64,000 nt of DNA, from contig JAKSZT010053764.1 of NCBI GenBank assembly GCA_026826555.1, forward strand, positions 19,727,280 to 19,791,279. The letters are read 5' to 3'. The notes beneath the pieces are model-generated. The model searched no databases and had not been told where the DNA came from. It was given only the letters and a program-made list of their open reading frames with translations. Shown here one piece after another: positions 45,110 to 55,764 of the stretch. Within the stretch, counting starts at the first letter, position 1; each line of letters opens with the position of its first letter. Source of the DNA: Tolypeutes matacus (taxonomy: Eukaryota > Chordata > Mammalia > Cingulata > Chlamyphoridae). A program made the position numbers and the translations under genes.

Positions 45110-45690
45110 CTATAACACAACCTTTAATATCTCTTGCAGAGCTAGTCTCTTGGTAACATACTCTCTCAGTTTTTGTTTTTCTGTGAAGACTTTAAACTCT
45201 CCTTTATTCCTGAAGGATAGTTTTGCTAGATAAAGAATTCTTGGATGACAGTTTTTCTCTTTCAGTTCCTTAAATATATCATTCCACTGCCTTCCCTCCT
45301 CCATGGTTTCTGTTGAGAGATTGGCAGTTAGGTTTATTGAGACTCCCTTGTAAGTGATTCATTGCTTTTCTCTTGCTGATTTTGGAATCCTCTCTTTATC
45401 TTTGGCCTTTGACATTCTGAATAGTAGGTTTATTTGGATTTATTCTGTTTGGGGTATGTTGTCCTTCTTGAATATAGATATTCATGTCTTTTGTAAGAGT
45501 TGAAAATTTTTCAATCAGTATTTCCTCAAATATTCTTTCTACCCCTTTCCCATGCTTTTTTCCTTCTGGGACATCTATAACATATATATTTGTGCATTTT
45601 GTGTTGTCATTCAATTCCCTGAGACCTTGTTCAATTTTTGGCATTCTTTTTTCTGTCCTCCTATCTTTTCAAGTTCAAATGTTCTGTCTT
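45110..45690 (-). pseudogene. L1 ORF1 C-terminal fragments
   Basis: Two frames, 45,396-45,644 ('GLRELNDNTKCTNIYVIDVP', 'PNRINPNKPT') and 45,110-45,304 ('CHPRILYLAKLSFRNKGE', 'LREYVTKRLALQEILK'), are the RNA-recognition and C-terminal parts of the ORF1 RNA chaperone. A break lies between them. Confidence 0.85.
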
Positions 45691-45736
45691 TGATTTCACT
45701 TATTCGTTATCAATCTTATTTCTCATTTTTGTATTG

Positions 45737-46435
45737 TTGTAGCTGAGGGTTAAGAATTAACAAATAATTATGATTACTGAATCACTATGCCTTTTACTTC
45801 CAGTATATATTATAAAATAGACAAAAGTTAATATCTGAAATTACTAAAACTGGCTAAACCAACCTCATCCTTTGTATCTGGTCATTTCCAGCTAAAATCT
45901 TGCCATTGTGATGATTATTCCAGACAGATCTTACCTTTGTATATGGTCATTTCTAATTAAGATCTGCTATTATGATGATTATTCCAGAGGGATCTTACCC
46001 TTGTACATGAACATTTCTATTGAAACGATAACCACTCTACCCTCTCCTGTTTGAAAATCCATAAGAAAAACCTTGTAACTGACCCCAGTTCTGTACCCTT
46101 ATCCCCAGAAATCTTGAATTCTGATAATGATTGTTTTGTGATGGTAATAACCTTGTGACTTACCCCTGTTTGTACCCATCCATCCTTTTTTGCCGCTTAA
46201 TATTTATTAATGAAGGAAACTGAGCCAGCCCCACCCCAATTACTTATTAGCATGGACTGCTAAGTGTGGATATTATAAAACTATCTGGATTACTGAAGTT
46301 ATGGGAGGCAGTTTGGGGCCCTTAGGCCACTGTCTTCCTTTGCTATGTGCAAGCAAATAAATTCTTTTTCTCTTTGAACTCTGATGTCTCAGGAATTGGT
46401 CATTAATGAAGTATATCAGGCAAGAACCTGTTTTT
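45737..46435 (+). mobile_element. ERV1-like LTR
   Basis: It begins TGTAGCTGAGGG right at the L1 5' break. Internal duplicated blocks ('cagatcttacctttgtatatggtcatttc', about 45,870-46,015) are typical of LTR U3 repeats. A later 'gcaaataaattctttttctctttgaactctga' then 'tgtctcaggaattggtc' is the R/U5 layout of gamma-type LTRs. The 3' end and target duplication are not resolved. No coding region is attached that I can support. Confidence 0.65.
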
Positions 46436-46439
46436 GCTC

Positions 46440-46690
46440 AGTATCATTTTTTAAAACAATTTATTGAAGTATATCATTCATACATGAACATACATAAATC
46501 ATAAGTGTTCAGTAAACATTGTGAATTTACAAAACAAACACGCATAACATCATACAGGGCTCCCACACATCATCCCACCACAAATACTTTGCACTGTTGT
46601 GAAATATTTGTTAACAAATTATGAGAAAGAATCGTCAAAGTATGACTACTAATATAGTCCGTATCTTACTATTTTACATGATTTTGGGGG
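46440..46690 (-). repeat. L1 3' end fragment
   Basis: Blocks 'aacaatttattgaagtatatcattcatacatgaac', 'acaaacacgcataacatcatacaggg' and 'ctttgcactgttgtgaaatatttgtt' are the reversed 3' UTR of a lineage-type L1. It lies beyond the ERV1-like LTR and may be part of the same or a second L1. Confidence 0.65.
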
Positions 46691-48621
46691 GAGATAAAAT
46701 GGAATAATATGTGTAAATATTCTTTGTAAATAGAAGAATCCTGAGAACAATCTGTCTTTATTTGCCAAAAGAGCACTACAAATATTGCTGGCTGTGACAA
46801 TTGATGAGTAATGAATGGAGAAATTGCTAAGAATGTTTAGAATTGGAAGGACAGTCAGGGGCATTATAGCTCAACTCATTCATTTTTCAGATGAGAAAAC
46901 TGAGTAAAAGCCAAAGAAATAAAGTGATTTTCCCAAAGCAATGAAATTGGAAAAGAGGGAGAAAGAAAATCCCTCAAATCTATTCCAAATTCTGTAGTCT
47001 TCCTGGTGCATGGGAGTCAGGATTGTCAGATCCCAGTGTTTGCTGTTTCTTATTTTTTGGTGTCCACAGACAATTCTGAGCTGGGGAAGGAGATAAGCAT
47101 ATGATCAAAGAGAGATGTTGAAAATCATAAGCCTCTATCTGACATAATATTGAATTAGGGCATAGAATGGAAAAAGCGCTGGAGACTTTTATAAAGGATA
47201 TGGGAAACTTATCTGAAGAATGTTATACCAATAAAACCATCTCCTGGTGAAGGCCTGGACACCTCAGAACAACATGGTATCTGGGACACCACTTCAGTAC
47301 CGTTTCTGGGACTTCTGCAGTTCCCTTGCAGCTGGTCAAAAGTCAGGGAGAATGGCATAGATCTGCAATGGATCCCACATTACCTCCAGAAAGGAAAAAA
47401 GAAACAACACTTGATATGTGAACTGCCATCTTTGGTGTGGATGCCAGATCCTCGAATGCGTGCTACCTCGTGGGATAGGAAAAACCTCTCCATTGGTTCT
47501 AAGACAGTTGCCGTCTTCCTCCTGAGAGACAGTGCTGGACAGTCTTGGAGATCTACACAGAGAAGGCAGGTCCACTATCTACTTGGTACAAGACACTTGG
47601 AACAAGTTCCTTGATCCCCTGATCAAATGATTATTAAAATAATGCTTCCTGCCCTAATCCCCTTAGTGCTACGTGGCCTCAGGAGCCTTTGAAAATGAAG
47701 TGGCCATTTGATCCAGAACTTACTACCACCACCACAGCATGAATCAAGGCTTTCCAGCAAGTCTTTTTTTCTCCCTTTAAAGGTTAGAAATCAAAGAGCC
47801 CCATCCCTCATTGGTTCCCAGGGTACTGCTGGGTTAACCCAGCCACATATTGGCACTGGGGCAAAATTGTTTGGACTTGCCTGTTCCCCAGATCACATTA
47901 ATCCTTAATCAGTGTTTTTCCTCTGATGTGGTAAGCCCCAGAGCCTGTCCCCAAATCTTAAGATTCATTGATTTCATGTCATCAGGGACTGAATAGAATA
48001 CCTTTAGTTCAACAAAAATACCTGCCACTGACTCAGAAACAGGAAACAGCCTGCCCCAAGGGGCCAAGTCACCAGGCAGGAGAGCCCTCCCTCTAGTATG
48101 GCATGGTGCCTTTGTTCTGTGCCAGTCCTTTACTGCCTTAAACCATGTTGTCATCTGTGAATCAGCCCTCTCTTTCATGCAGGCTGATTCAGAGGTGGAA
48201 AAGTGCTGCATGAAAGCCCTGCTACATTTAATTGATAAAATACAGCCAGTTACTGCCAAGTGAAAGGGGACGAGTGGATAATCCAAGGATGCACTGAAGT
48301 AGAACACTAAACAACATGACAAGTGGCCTTGGCTGGAGACAGCTGAGGATGGATATCCCCAAGGAGGAATACAGTGGACTGGCTTAGCTGGCCTTCAGCC
48401 ACTTTGAGCAAAAGCACAGGCAGTTCTAGGGGACAAAAAGGCAGCACCACAAGAACTGATACAGCCCATAAAGGCCACCCTGGGGCACTAAACAGTGGCA
48501 GACCACACACTCTTACAATGAAATATTGTAGTCATCTATTTTAAACAAATACTAATCAATTACTATCCTGTGTAGGACTCTTACTGTGGTAGGACTGTAG
48601 GTTATAGGTAGAGAAGCAAAA
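46691..48621. other. intergenic, one unassigned 1.2-kb block
   Basis: Positions 46,870-46,960 resemble a reversed MIR ('cagatgagaaaactgag'). Positions 47,240-48,510 look unlike the flanks, being more GC-balanced and without microsatellites. They carry several interrupted frames (47,909-48,322 minus; 48,307-48,510 minus) without a recognised domain. It could be an old transposon interior or unique DNA; I cannot decide. Confidence 0.35.
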
Positions 48622-48624
48622 TGT

Positions 48625-48674
<50 letters not shown>

Positions 48675-48735
48675 CACACCCCATACACATACATACACAT
48701 ACATATACACATGCATACACAAACACATAGACATA
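48622..48735. repeat. (TC)n-(AC)n microsatellite
   Basis: A TC run (48,625-48,659) passes directly into a CA run (48,660-48,680) and then to degenerate CATACA words to about 48,730. Confidence 0.95.
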
Positions 48736-49625
48736 TTTTTTTAGAAAAAAAAATTATTTTTTAGAAGAAAAATTAGTTGTTCTTCCCATCTGTGTACTGT
48801 CTAAATCTAATCTAATGCAGAGAAACACTTGATTGTTGGGTTAAAATCCAAAAGTACTGTTTTAAAAATATTTTTAAAGCATTACTGCATGCAAATATAA
48901 TTTGTCTCTGTAGAAAAATGCTCTTGTAAAGAAAAGACAGGCAACTGAAAATATCTTTAAATATTTTAATCAAGTTAGATTATAAGGTTGTCTTAATTTA
49001 CTTAGAATTTGGACTCCCTCTTTCTGAACTCAAGATGTTACTTGTAGTGGCCAAGGGAAGAGAAGGCGCTTCACAATCAAGAGGGCTGGGCTGCCAGCAG
49101 ACGCACGCAGAGGCGATGGTGACAGGAGTGCTGGGAAGCTAGGGGCACCACCTGTGAAGCCTGCTTGCTGGCCTGGTTCTCAGGCTCCTCCAGGCTCCCA
49201 CAGCCCTCACTTGGTGGATCCTTAGCTGCTATTCCAATGGAGGGTAATTTAAAAATATTTGAGATATAGTTCATGCTCTAGGCTATGAATAAAGCATGGA
49301 TTCTTGTCCTTAGGAACCTTGACCATATTGAGGGGAATACAGAAGAAGGGGAGAAAAGAAAGTATGTGATAGAAGTGTCAGCAAGATCCTTTAGCAGTAC
49401 AGGGGGAGAAAACGATTGAGCCAAACTATGGGCGCTTCTGAGAAGCCTGCATTGTAGTGGAAACCAACAGAGAAAGGGGTCAAGGTTAAGGGAACAGTGA
49501 GCAAGGCACAAAGGTGTGGATTTGCCTGGCAAGTGTGGTCAACAGTGAGCTGGCCAGAACAGCTGGACCAAAAGCTACAGGGAAGCAAATGGCAATAAAT
49601 TGGACTATAAATTCAAGGTTGTTTT
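48736..49625. other. intergenic, nothing recognised
   Basis: 890 bp without a supported feature. Antisense frames near 49,077-49,588 overlap one another and carry no domain. Confidence 0.4.
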
Positions 49626-49770
49626 ATAACTAGGTAGGTGACAAGTTACTTAATCTCTCTGAGCTTTTTGGTTTTCTCACTTATAAAATGAGGATAATTA
49701 TCCTTACTGGCAGGTTCATTGTGGGGATTAAGTGAGATGCCATATTAAGAGTTTGGAGAAGGGTTTTGGT
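49626..49770 (+). repeat. MIR SINE
   Basis: Blocks 'gacaagttacttaatctctctgagc', 'cacttataaaatgaggataatta' and 'attgtggggattaagtgagatgcc' define a clear MIR. Confidence 0.8.
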
Positions 49771-49989
49771 ACCCAAACCCATTCACCTCTCTTCCCTTTG
49801 GGTTCTCCATCAGTGAATCCAAAAAAGCAGTAACCAAGTGGAAAACATAGTGTCATTTTACTAACTACGTAAATATACAATCTACCTCTTATTTAGAATA
49901 AAACAGTTGGGCACACAGAGAGGTCCAAGAGAAACTTCCATTTTCCTCTGCAGAATACATAACATCTATTCATCTAGACTTGAAGAAAA

Positions 49990-50440
49990 GACCCAACAAT
50001 CTATAATAGTCTAGTATATGATATTGTAACAAACAACCCCAAAATCTCAATGATTCAATGCAGTAAAAGCTTATTTCTTTTTTTTTTTTTTACCGGGAGG
50101 TCCCATGGATCGAACCCGGGTCCCTCCATATGGGAGACGGACGCCCAACCATTTGAGCCACATCCGTCCCCAAAGCTTATTTCTTAATCACATAAAGTCC
50201 AATATGGTTCCAGCAGATCTCCCGCTTAAATTTCTAGTCTTGTCTCTGCAACACATGTCCTCTGGGATTTTCCACAGAAGGGGAAGAGATGGAGGAAGGA
50301 TACCAATGCCTAACCTGCAACCTGGAAGTGATGCACATCACTTCCACCCATAGTCTGTTGGCCTGAAATAGTCACATGGCCCAACTTAACTGCCAGGAAA
50401 CCTGAGAAATGTAGGAGAGCACATGAAGCATCTAGTAAGC
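49990..50440. repeat. old dispersed repeat interrupted by a SINE
   Basis: 'gtaacaaacaaccccaaaatctcaatgattcaatg' (about 50,025-50,060) and, beyond the SINE, 'aatcacataaagtcc' and 'aatagtcacatggccc' follow the order of a common mammalian LTR or transposon relic whose name I do not assign. Confidence 0.5.
50079..50171 (-). mobile_element. DAS-type SINE with 14-bp TSD
   Basis: Reversed A tail (T-run 50,079-50,091), then reversed box B ('gatcgaacccggg') and reversed box A ('tttgagccacatccg'). AAAGCTTATTTCTT occurs at about 50,065-50,078 and 50,172-50,185, a perfect duplication. The copy is close to those at 8,233 and 22,384. Confidence 0.92.
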
Positions 50441-51487
50441 ACCAAGCTAACTGGCTTATCTGTATAGGTGCTGTCATATTAATATTAGTTGCCAAGTCTT
50501 AGTAGCTCTGAGCCTACATCTGTTTAACAGGAGCATCTCAAGGTTACCTCAAGGCCTCTTGTAATTAATTTCTGTGGTCCCAGGGACTGGCAGTATCCCC
50601 AAGTTCCCTGGAACAAAAGTACACGTGCTCTTCTTCTCTGATGGGCTCATTAAGGTGCCTTGTAGCTGCCTTTGTAGCTGCTATTTAAGACCATCCTCCG
50701 CCACAGGCTGCCTGTCCAGTCAAGGGGCCAGAAGTCTGGCAGGAGTGGGCAAAAATGTCCCTTTCCCCAGCTCTGTATTATACTTTGACTCCAGGCCCTG
50801 AGGTAGCAGGGCTTGTACCCAGAATCTTGTAGAGTCTCTATGAGGTCCCTGATGCCTTACTCTTTCCTACAGGGGTGAGGACAGATGTCCTTGTCCTTCC
50901 CCTCTCTCTTCTCCAGGTACTTCTACCTCAGAATTTCTCCCTTCTCATTTACCCCAAAGCCAGTCTCCACAGATGTGAATGGATACAAATAGTTATGGTG
51001 GAGAAGAGACCTAGCTTTACTCACCAGAAGCCTGTCAGGCCTGCCAAGAAAACAGATGTGGAAATTGTAGGTATTTCACAGAAAAGGCCAACTGAATTCA
51101 ATTGCTAAAAACTGCATAGTGAGGAAGATGATTTACAAAGCAAGCCAGCCCAAAAGATGGTGTTTGAGATTTATTCTTTGGAGTGTGTTTTATAGATATT
51201 GGAATCTACAGAGCCCATCATAATTGTCTTCCTGCAGGTCAGCCCTGGTTTTCTTCTGTCATCCTGGTAAGCCTCCACTGTTGGCCAAGTCACTAATCAA
51301 GTATGAATATAGCTTTAAAAGAATCTCAAAAATAAATAAACATACCTATACAGTGTTTGGTTGAGAGAGGTAGAAAAGGATGGCAGAATAGCTGCAGTTC
51401 ATCAAAATAGGAAGTAGAGTCAAGTTTGCTTCCCTCCATAGATAATCAGTGCAACCTATGGAATAGTCAGGCTTACTGCTACTCTTC
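50441..51487. other. intergenic, nothing recognised
   Basis: 1 kb without supported repeats or genes. Frames at 50,574-51,108 lack domains. Confidence 0.4.
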
Positions 51488-52115
51488 TGTATTAGTCAGC
51501 CAAAGGGGTGCCAATGAAAAGTACCAGAAATCTGTTGGCTTTTATAAAGGGTATTTATTTGGGGTAAAAGCTTACAGTTACAAGGCCCTAAAGAGTCCAA
51601 CTCAAGGTTGCTTTCTCACTAAAGTCAGCTGCCACGCACTGAAGCAAGATGGCAGGTGATCACTGCTGGGGTTCAGCCTTCCCCTTTGGGCTCCCTTTTC
51701 CTCCTGAGGCTCTGTGGGCCCAGCTTCTTGCCAACCTCAGCTGCAGCCTGGCATGGGGCATGTCTCTATGGGTTTCCTATGTCAATCTTGCCTCTCTTCC
51801 AAAGGAGCTATCAGGCAAATGGCCCGTCATTCCCCAGGGTCCCAGGATCAAAAATGACAGAGCTCTCTCTCTTCCCATGTGTCTTCTTGAGTGAGTGTCC
51901 ATTTATATTGGCCCACCAAGGGAGTGGGGACTCAACCTGAGTCAACCTTACTGACATGGTGGAATCAAAGCCTTAATCTTAACAGGTAATTTAATCAAGG
52001 GCATCTCAGCTTAATCTAATGCAATCAAAGGATATCACATGTAGATAAATAGGTTAGTTTACAAACATAATTTTCCTCTTTTGGGGATTTACAAAAATAA
52101 TCTCAAACTGTCACA
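51488..52115 (-). mobile_element. solo LTR, lineage family copy C
   Basis: The 628-bp reversed LTR starts (plus strand) TGTATTAGTCAGCC, the complement of the 'ggctgactaata' 3' motif of copies A and B. It shares 'gggtatttatttggggtaaaagc', 'agagtccaactcaaggttgctttctcac' and 'gttagtttacaaacataatt'. It ends TCACA at 52,115. TCTTC (51,483-51,487) and TCCTC (52,116-52,120) are a 5-bp duplication with one mismatch. Open frames inside (51,649-51,940) are LTR-derived. Confidence 0.82.
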
Positions 52116-52129
52116 TCCTCTTTTCTAAA

Positions 52130-52290
52130 GGAAGAATATAGAACATGAGAATTAAAGTTCACCTGGTCCAACCTGTTCATTTTATAGATAGGGAAAAAGA
52201 AACTGTCCAAGTAAATTATCAAAATTATAGAACTGACAGAATTGGAACAGTAAAATACTCAGTTCTCATCCCTGTACCCCTTTCTGGGTC
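52130..52290. repeat. MIR/L3-like relic
   Basis: 'gttcacctggtccaacctgttcattttatagatagggaaa' and 'actgtccaagtaaattatcaaaattat' resemble the common MIR or CR1-type relic. Weak support only. Confidence 0.4.
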
Positions 52291-52299
52291 TGCTATAAA

Positions 52300-52395
52300 A
52301 ATTCTTTCTCTCTCCCTCTCTCTTCTTCTCTTCCCCACCCTCTTCTCTCTGTCTCTGTCTCTTTCTGTCTCTCTGTCTCTCTCTCTCTCTCTCAC
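52300..52395. repeat. (TC)n-rich pyrimidine tract
   Basis: A CT/TCTG-rich run of almost 95 bases with very few purines. The frame 52,145-52,411 runs into it and is spurious. Confidence 0.92.
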
Positions 52396-54668
52396 ATTAA
52401 TATCATCTTAAGAAAATTCATGTGAATAAAATAAATGACATATAAACCAGCCAGTCATGCCACTTTGTAGCTCAAATAAGATTAGAGTAATATCTGGGGT
52501 CTTAGTTATCCATCAGAAGACAGGAGCTCCTGGGAGATTGTCAGCAGGACTAGGAAACGGAGGCATTTGCTGACGGCAGAACATTTTTTGGTCAAATGCA
52601 TTTAAAGAGAAAAAAAAAACACGGCATTATATGTTTCTTTATTGTTGTTTATAATTGCCTTCTTAGAGCATTAGAGACAATGGACCACTTTATTAGCCGA
52701 TGTCTGAAGAACCAAGACTTGAGAGGCCAAAAGAAATTAATATAGACATGTCCTTGCTTCAGTACATTGTGTTGTCAGTGGGTCCTTAAAGCCTTCCCAG
52801 AGGATTGTGAAAGATGAAACATCGGGTACATATCATTAGAGAATGTGCATTGAAATTTTTTCTCCAAAAAGCGATGGTGTGTGTGATGATCCAGGGTTAA
52901 AAGCAATCCGCAGACATAATTTTGAGAAGGAGCTAGTCACTTAACCTCTCTGAGGTATTGTTTTTTTTTTTTTCAATTTATAAAATGGAGAAATTGAATT
53001 AGATGACCTCTAAGACCCCTTCTAGGCTAGACATTTCAAATCTATAAACACAAAGCCACCTGCTTCACATCGAGATTAAACTCATATCATTTCACTCATT
53101 ATATCTGTTCTAATCAGCCCACAGAAAAGGAACAAGCAGAGCTTTTAGTTGAGGTATAGGTAGTAGGAAAACCTAGATTCTTACTTGATCCAAATCCTCT
53201 TCTTCAGAAAAGTGTTTCAATTTGCTATGTAGTCACAAATCCCCTTGTTTGTGAATTGTTGTTGAACTGATATATAATTTTAAATGAAATGAAAAATAAA
53301 TGAGCTAGCTTTGAAAAGATACCCACACTTGAGTTCTAGCTGCAGCTCTGTTAAAAATATTCTTGGTTGTGAGAAAAAATCATATTAAATTCATCTATGT
53401 ACCCCAGTTACTAAGAGTCCTAGAAGAGATGTGACATGACATCTTGTCTTAAAATGAAACAGTGACATCTCCTTAGGAAGATGAAGGATATAAATTGGAG
53501 TTTTTATTGGAGCCTTTCTTTTGTAAATATAATAAGCAGTTCTGGTGGGTATTGTTCATACTTAATCAAGTCTAGATATTTTTACACAGAAAAGATTTTA
53601 GTCTGCTGGTTCTTGAAATGTTTTTCAGTTAAGTGCATAAAAGCATGTATATAGAGGCAATATTCCTGTGTGAAAGAGTATGCCCTTGAAAGTATCATCT
53701 CTGCAGACCAGGAGTTACCTGAGAAGATTCATTCATTCATTCGTTCGTTCACTCACTCACTCACTTTTTCAACCACAGATTTTTTTGGATGCAAAAACTA
53801 CTGTAGTTTTAGGTGCAGATATTGTGAATAAAAAGTGAGAGGTGCATGCTCAAAGGACTCATAGAGACACTAACATTCACTGGATACGCACCATTTATAA
53901 TACAGACAGTAGAGGCAGCAGGGACTATGGGAGAATGCAAGTAACCAGCACAGCTTGAGAGAGCTGAAGAGGTGACTTGTGGGCTTTGTCATAAAGAACA
54001 GATGGTGGAAATTTGCAGCAGAGATGTCAGGAAAAGGGTATTTGTGCTGGATAGCTTCTGCTTACCCCTCCAGACCCTATCCTTCCCACCCCTTCTCTCT
54101 GCTGGCAGCATGGGTGAACCAGATTGAAAGGTTTTTGTGCCCTTTGGCTTCAAGTTGTGACCGATAGGCAGCCCCAGGAGATGGGAGGAAGAAGAGAGTG
54201 AGGTAAAGGGATTTTACTCCCCTGGTCTCATTCCTGAGAAATTGCTCTAGCCAGCCGTTTCTCTAACAATAATCCAAAATCCCTGCTCCTCTCAAGGTGG
54301 TCTGTACTTGACCCTCTCCTTTTGGATCTCTTACTTCATAGGAGTGGCAACATCTCCACTGTGACTGATCCTAAGTCATTGCATCATCGCTTGAGGTTCT
54401 CCTGCCTTGCATTCCCCCTTCCATGTAAACCTTCCCTTTGTACATCAGTTTGAGGGTGCTGTCTTTTTCCACTTGGGACTCTGAATGACATAATATTTAA
54501 GACAAGAAATGTGAAAACCTATTGAGTGTTTGGGAGTCATCGTATAGTTCAGAAATGCTAGACTCAGGTGGGTGGAAGCACCACCAAAGGTTTATAAACT
54601 AGGAAGTGAAAGGAAGAGAGAAAGATCAGCCTGGAAGTAGAGAATGGATTGGAAAGAGGAGAGACTTA
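52396..54668. other. intergenic with one MIR and a possible conserved stretch
   Basis: A MIR tail lies at 52,925-53,045 ('ctagtcacttaacctctctgaggtatt', 'ataaaatggagaaattg'). Positions 52,560-52,900 are repeat-free and evenly composed, and could be conserved non-coding DNA. A (TTCA)n-(CTCA)n run lies at 53,728-53,766, followed by an old repeat-like block to about 53,965. No gene is supported. Confidence 0.4.
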
Positions 54669-54679
54669 AGAGACCATGG

Positions 54680-54835
54680 GGGGGTGGATGTGGCTCAAGC
54701 AGTTGAGCGCCTGCTTCCCACATGGGAGGTCATGGGTTCTGATCCTGGTGCCTCCTAAAGAAAATATAATGAGCAAACACAATGATCAAACAGACAAGGG
54801 AGCCGGAGGCAGGGGAGGGGGGAGGGGGGAGGGGG
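54680..54835 (+). mobile_element. DAS-type SINE with 11-bp TSD and G-rich tail
   Basis: The head has 'ggatgtggctcaagcagttgagc' and 'gggttctgatcctggtgcctcc'. A linker ('aatgagcaaacacaatgatcaaac') follows, ending in a run of GGGGA words (54,810-54,835) instead of poly(A). AGAGACCATGG at 54,669-54,679 and 54,836-54,846 is a perfect duplication. Confidence 0.92.
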
Positions 54836-54846
54836 AGAGACCATGG

Positions 54847-55263
54847 CAGAAGCTGTGGCTCCAGCTACCTCCAGGCAGGACTGCTTTGGCTCCAGGTTTT
54901 GTTAGGTGACTTAAGCCCCTGGACTCCTATAACATGACCCTTTCACTCTGTTCTACAGCCTGCTTTCCCTAGTTTTAGGTTGTTTTGCTATCCATATTTG
55001 GCTCTCCACTCTTTCATCACCTGGGTAACCAATGCCGATAGTAAATCCCCTCTTTTATAAATGTTTGAAGTGTTTTAGGTTTTTCTGGTAAGACCCAGGC
55101 TAATGCAAGAGTCTTAATAAGCTAGGGCAGTGAGATAGCAAGGAGTGAGATATTCCGGGAGTGGGGAAAAGCTCACTGGCAAAGGGCCACAATCTCCGCT
55201 CAAGCCAGAAAGCTGTCACTCTCTTTAATGAGACGTGATCCATTGCAGTGTTTTTATGTAGGT
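54847..55263. other. intergenic, nothing recognised
   Basis: About 415 bp with no supported feature. Confidence 0.4.
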
Positions 55264-55465
55264 TTCATAGCCAGGCTGCATGAGTTAGAAATCCTGTCTC
55301 AATGATCCCAAGCAAGTTTCTTAATTTCTCTGTGCCTGATTTCTTCAAGTTTAATAGCCCTCCCTTGTGGGGTTACTGTGAACATTAAATTAGCAAATAG
55401 TGCCTTTGTAAAGTGCTCTTAAAAGTACCTGGTACACAATAAGTGCCACATAAATATTAGCTATT
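55264..55465 (+). repeat. MIR SINE
   Basis: 'caagcaagtttcttaatttctctgtgcctgatttcttcaa', 'gtggggttactgtgaacattaaatta' and 'gtacctggtacacaataagtgccacataaatatta' give the full MIR 3' half. Confidence 0.8.
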
Positions 55466-55694
55466 ATTTATTTGCCTAGAGACTCTGGTTTAGAGCACTA
55501 AGGGCTGATGTCTTCCTGGGTCTCAAACACCAAGTCATTCCCATATGTGGACAATAGATTTTGGCTGCCATGTCTTTTTTAAGGATGGCAGCTTTGAAAG
55601 TTGGAGGAAACATGTGCTGATTGACAGGGATGCTGTAAGTAGAAATAATTTTTCAGGGGCGAGTGGTGGTTGCCATGGTTTCCAACTGGTAGAA

Positions 55695-55758
55695 ATATCA
55701 GCAGTGAAATATTTTTAAGGAAGGTCAATTCCTTAAAAAAATATTTCACTGCTGATAT
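55695..55758. repeat. 64-nt near-perfect inverted repeat (hairpin)
   Basis: The left arm, 55,695-55,722, and the right arm, 55,729-55,758, are complementary over 28 pairs, with only a 2-nt A bulge in the right arm and a 6-nt loop (GGTCAA). The arm tip ATATCAGCAG recurs at 55,755-55,764, so CTGCTGATATCAGCAG (55,749-55,764) is itself a 16-bp perfect palindrome. RNA from either strand would fold into a long stem. It could be a miRNA-like hairpin, a small palindromic transposon, or the scar of snap-back synthesis. I do not recognise a known family. Confidence 0.92.
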
Positions 55759-55764
55759 CAGCAG

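Larger units (their letters stand above)
40375..45735 (-). mobile_element. long 5'-truncated L1, minus strand
   Basis: From high to low coordinates: the C-terminal half of ORF1 (45,690-45,110), ORF2 from about 44,980 (endonuclease part near 44,610-44,360, reverse transcriptase 43,510-42,740), then the 3' region to a T-run near 40,372. The frame is broken repeatedly. The usual FADD catalytic motif reads C-T-D-Y at 42,832-42,821, and the endonuclease GDFN-like site is also changed. It is dead. A SINE sits in its 3' part and a long T-run at 43,904-43,931 interrupts ORF2. It begins inside ORF1, so it was 5'-truncated or cut by the neighbouring LTR. Confidence 0.88.

Noticed and set aside
42740..45690. 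Reverse-transcriptase genes of a novel element
   Set aside because: Order ORF1-endonuclease-RT and signature residues are standard L1, and the catalytic site is lost.
48552..48734. Cys/Val/Arg-Glu-rich minus-strand frame
   Set aside because: It is the translation of the (TC)n-(AC)n microsatellite.
51649..51940. Two overlapping leucine-rich plus-strand frames
   Set aside because: They lie entirely in the reversed LTR copy C.
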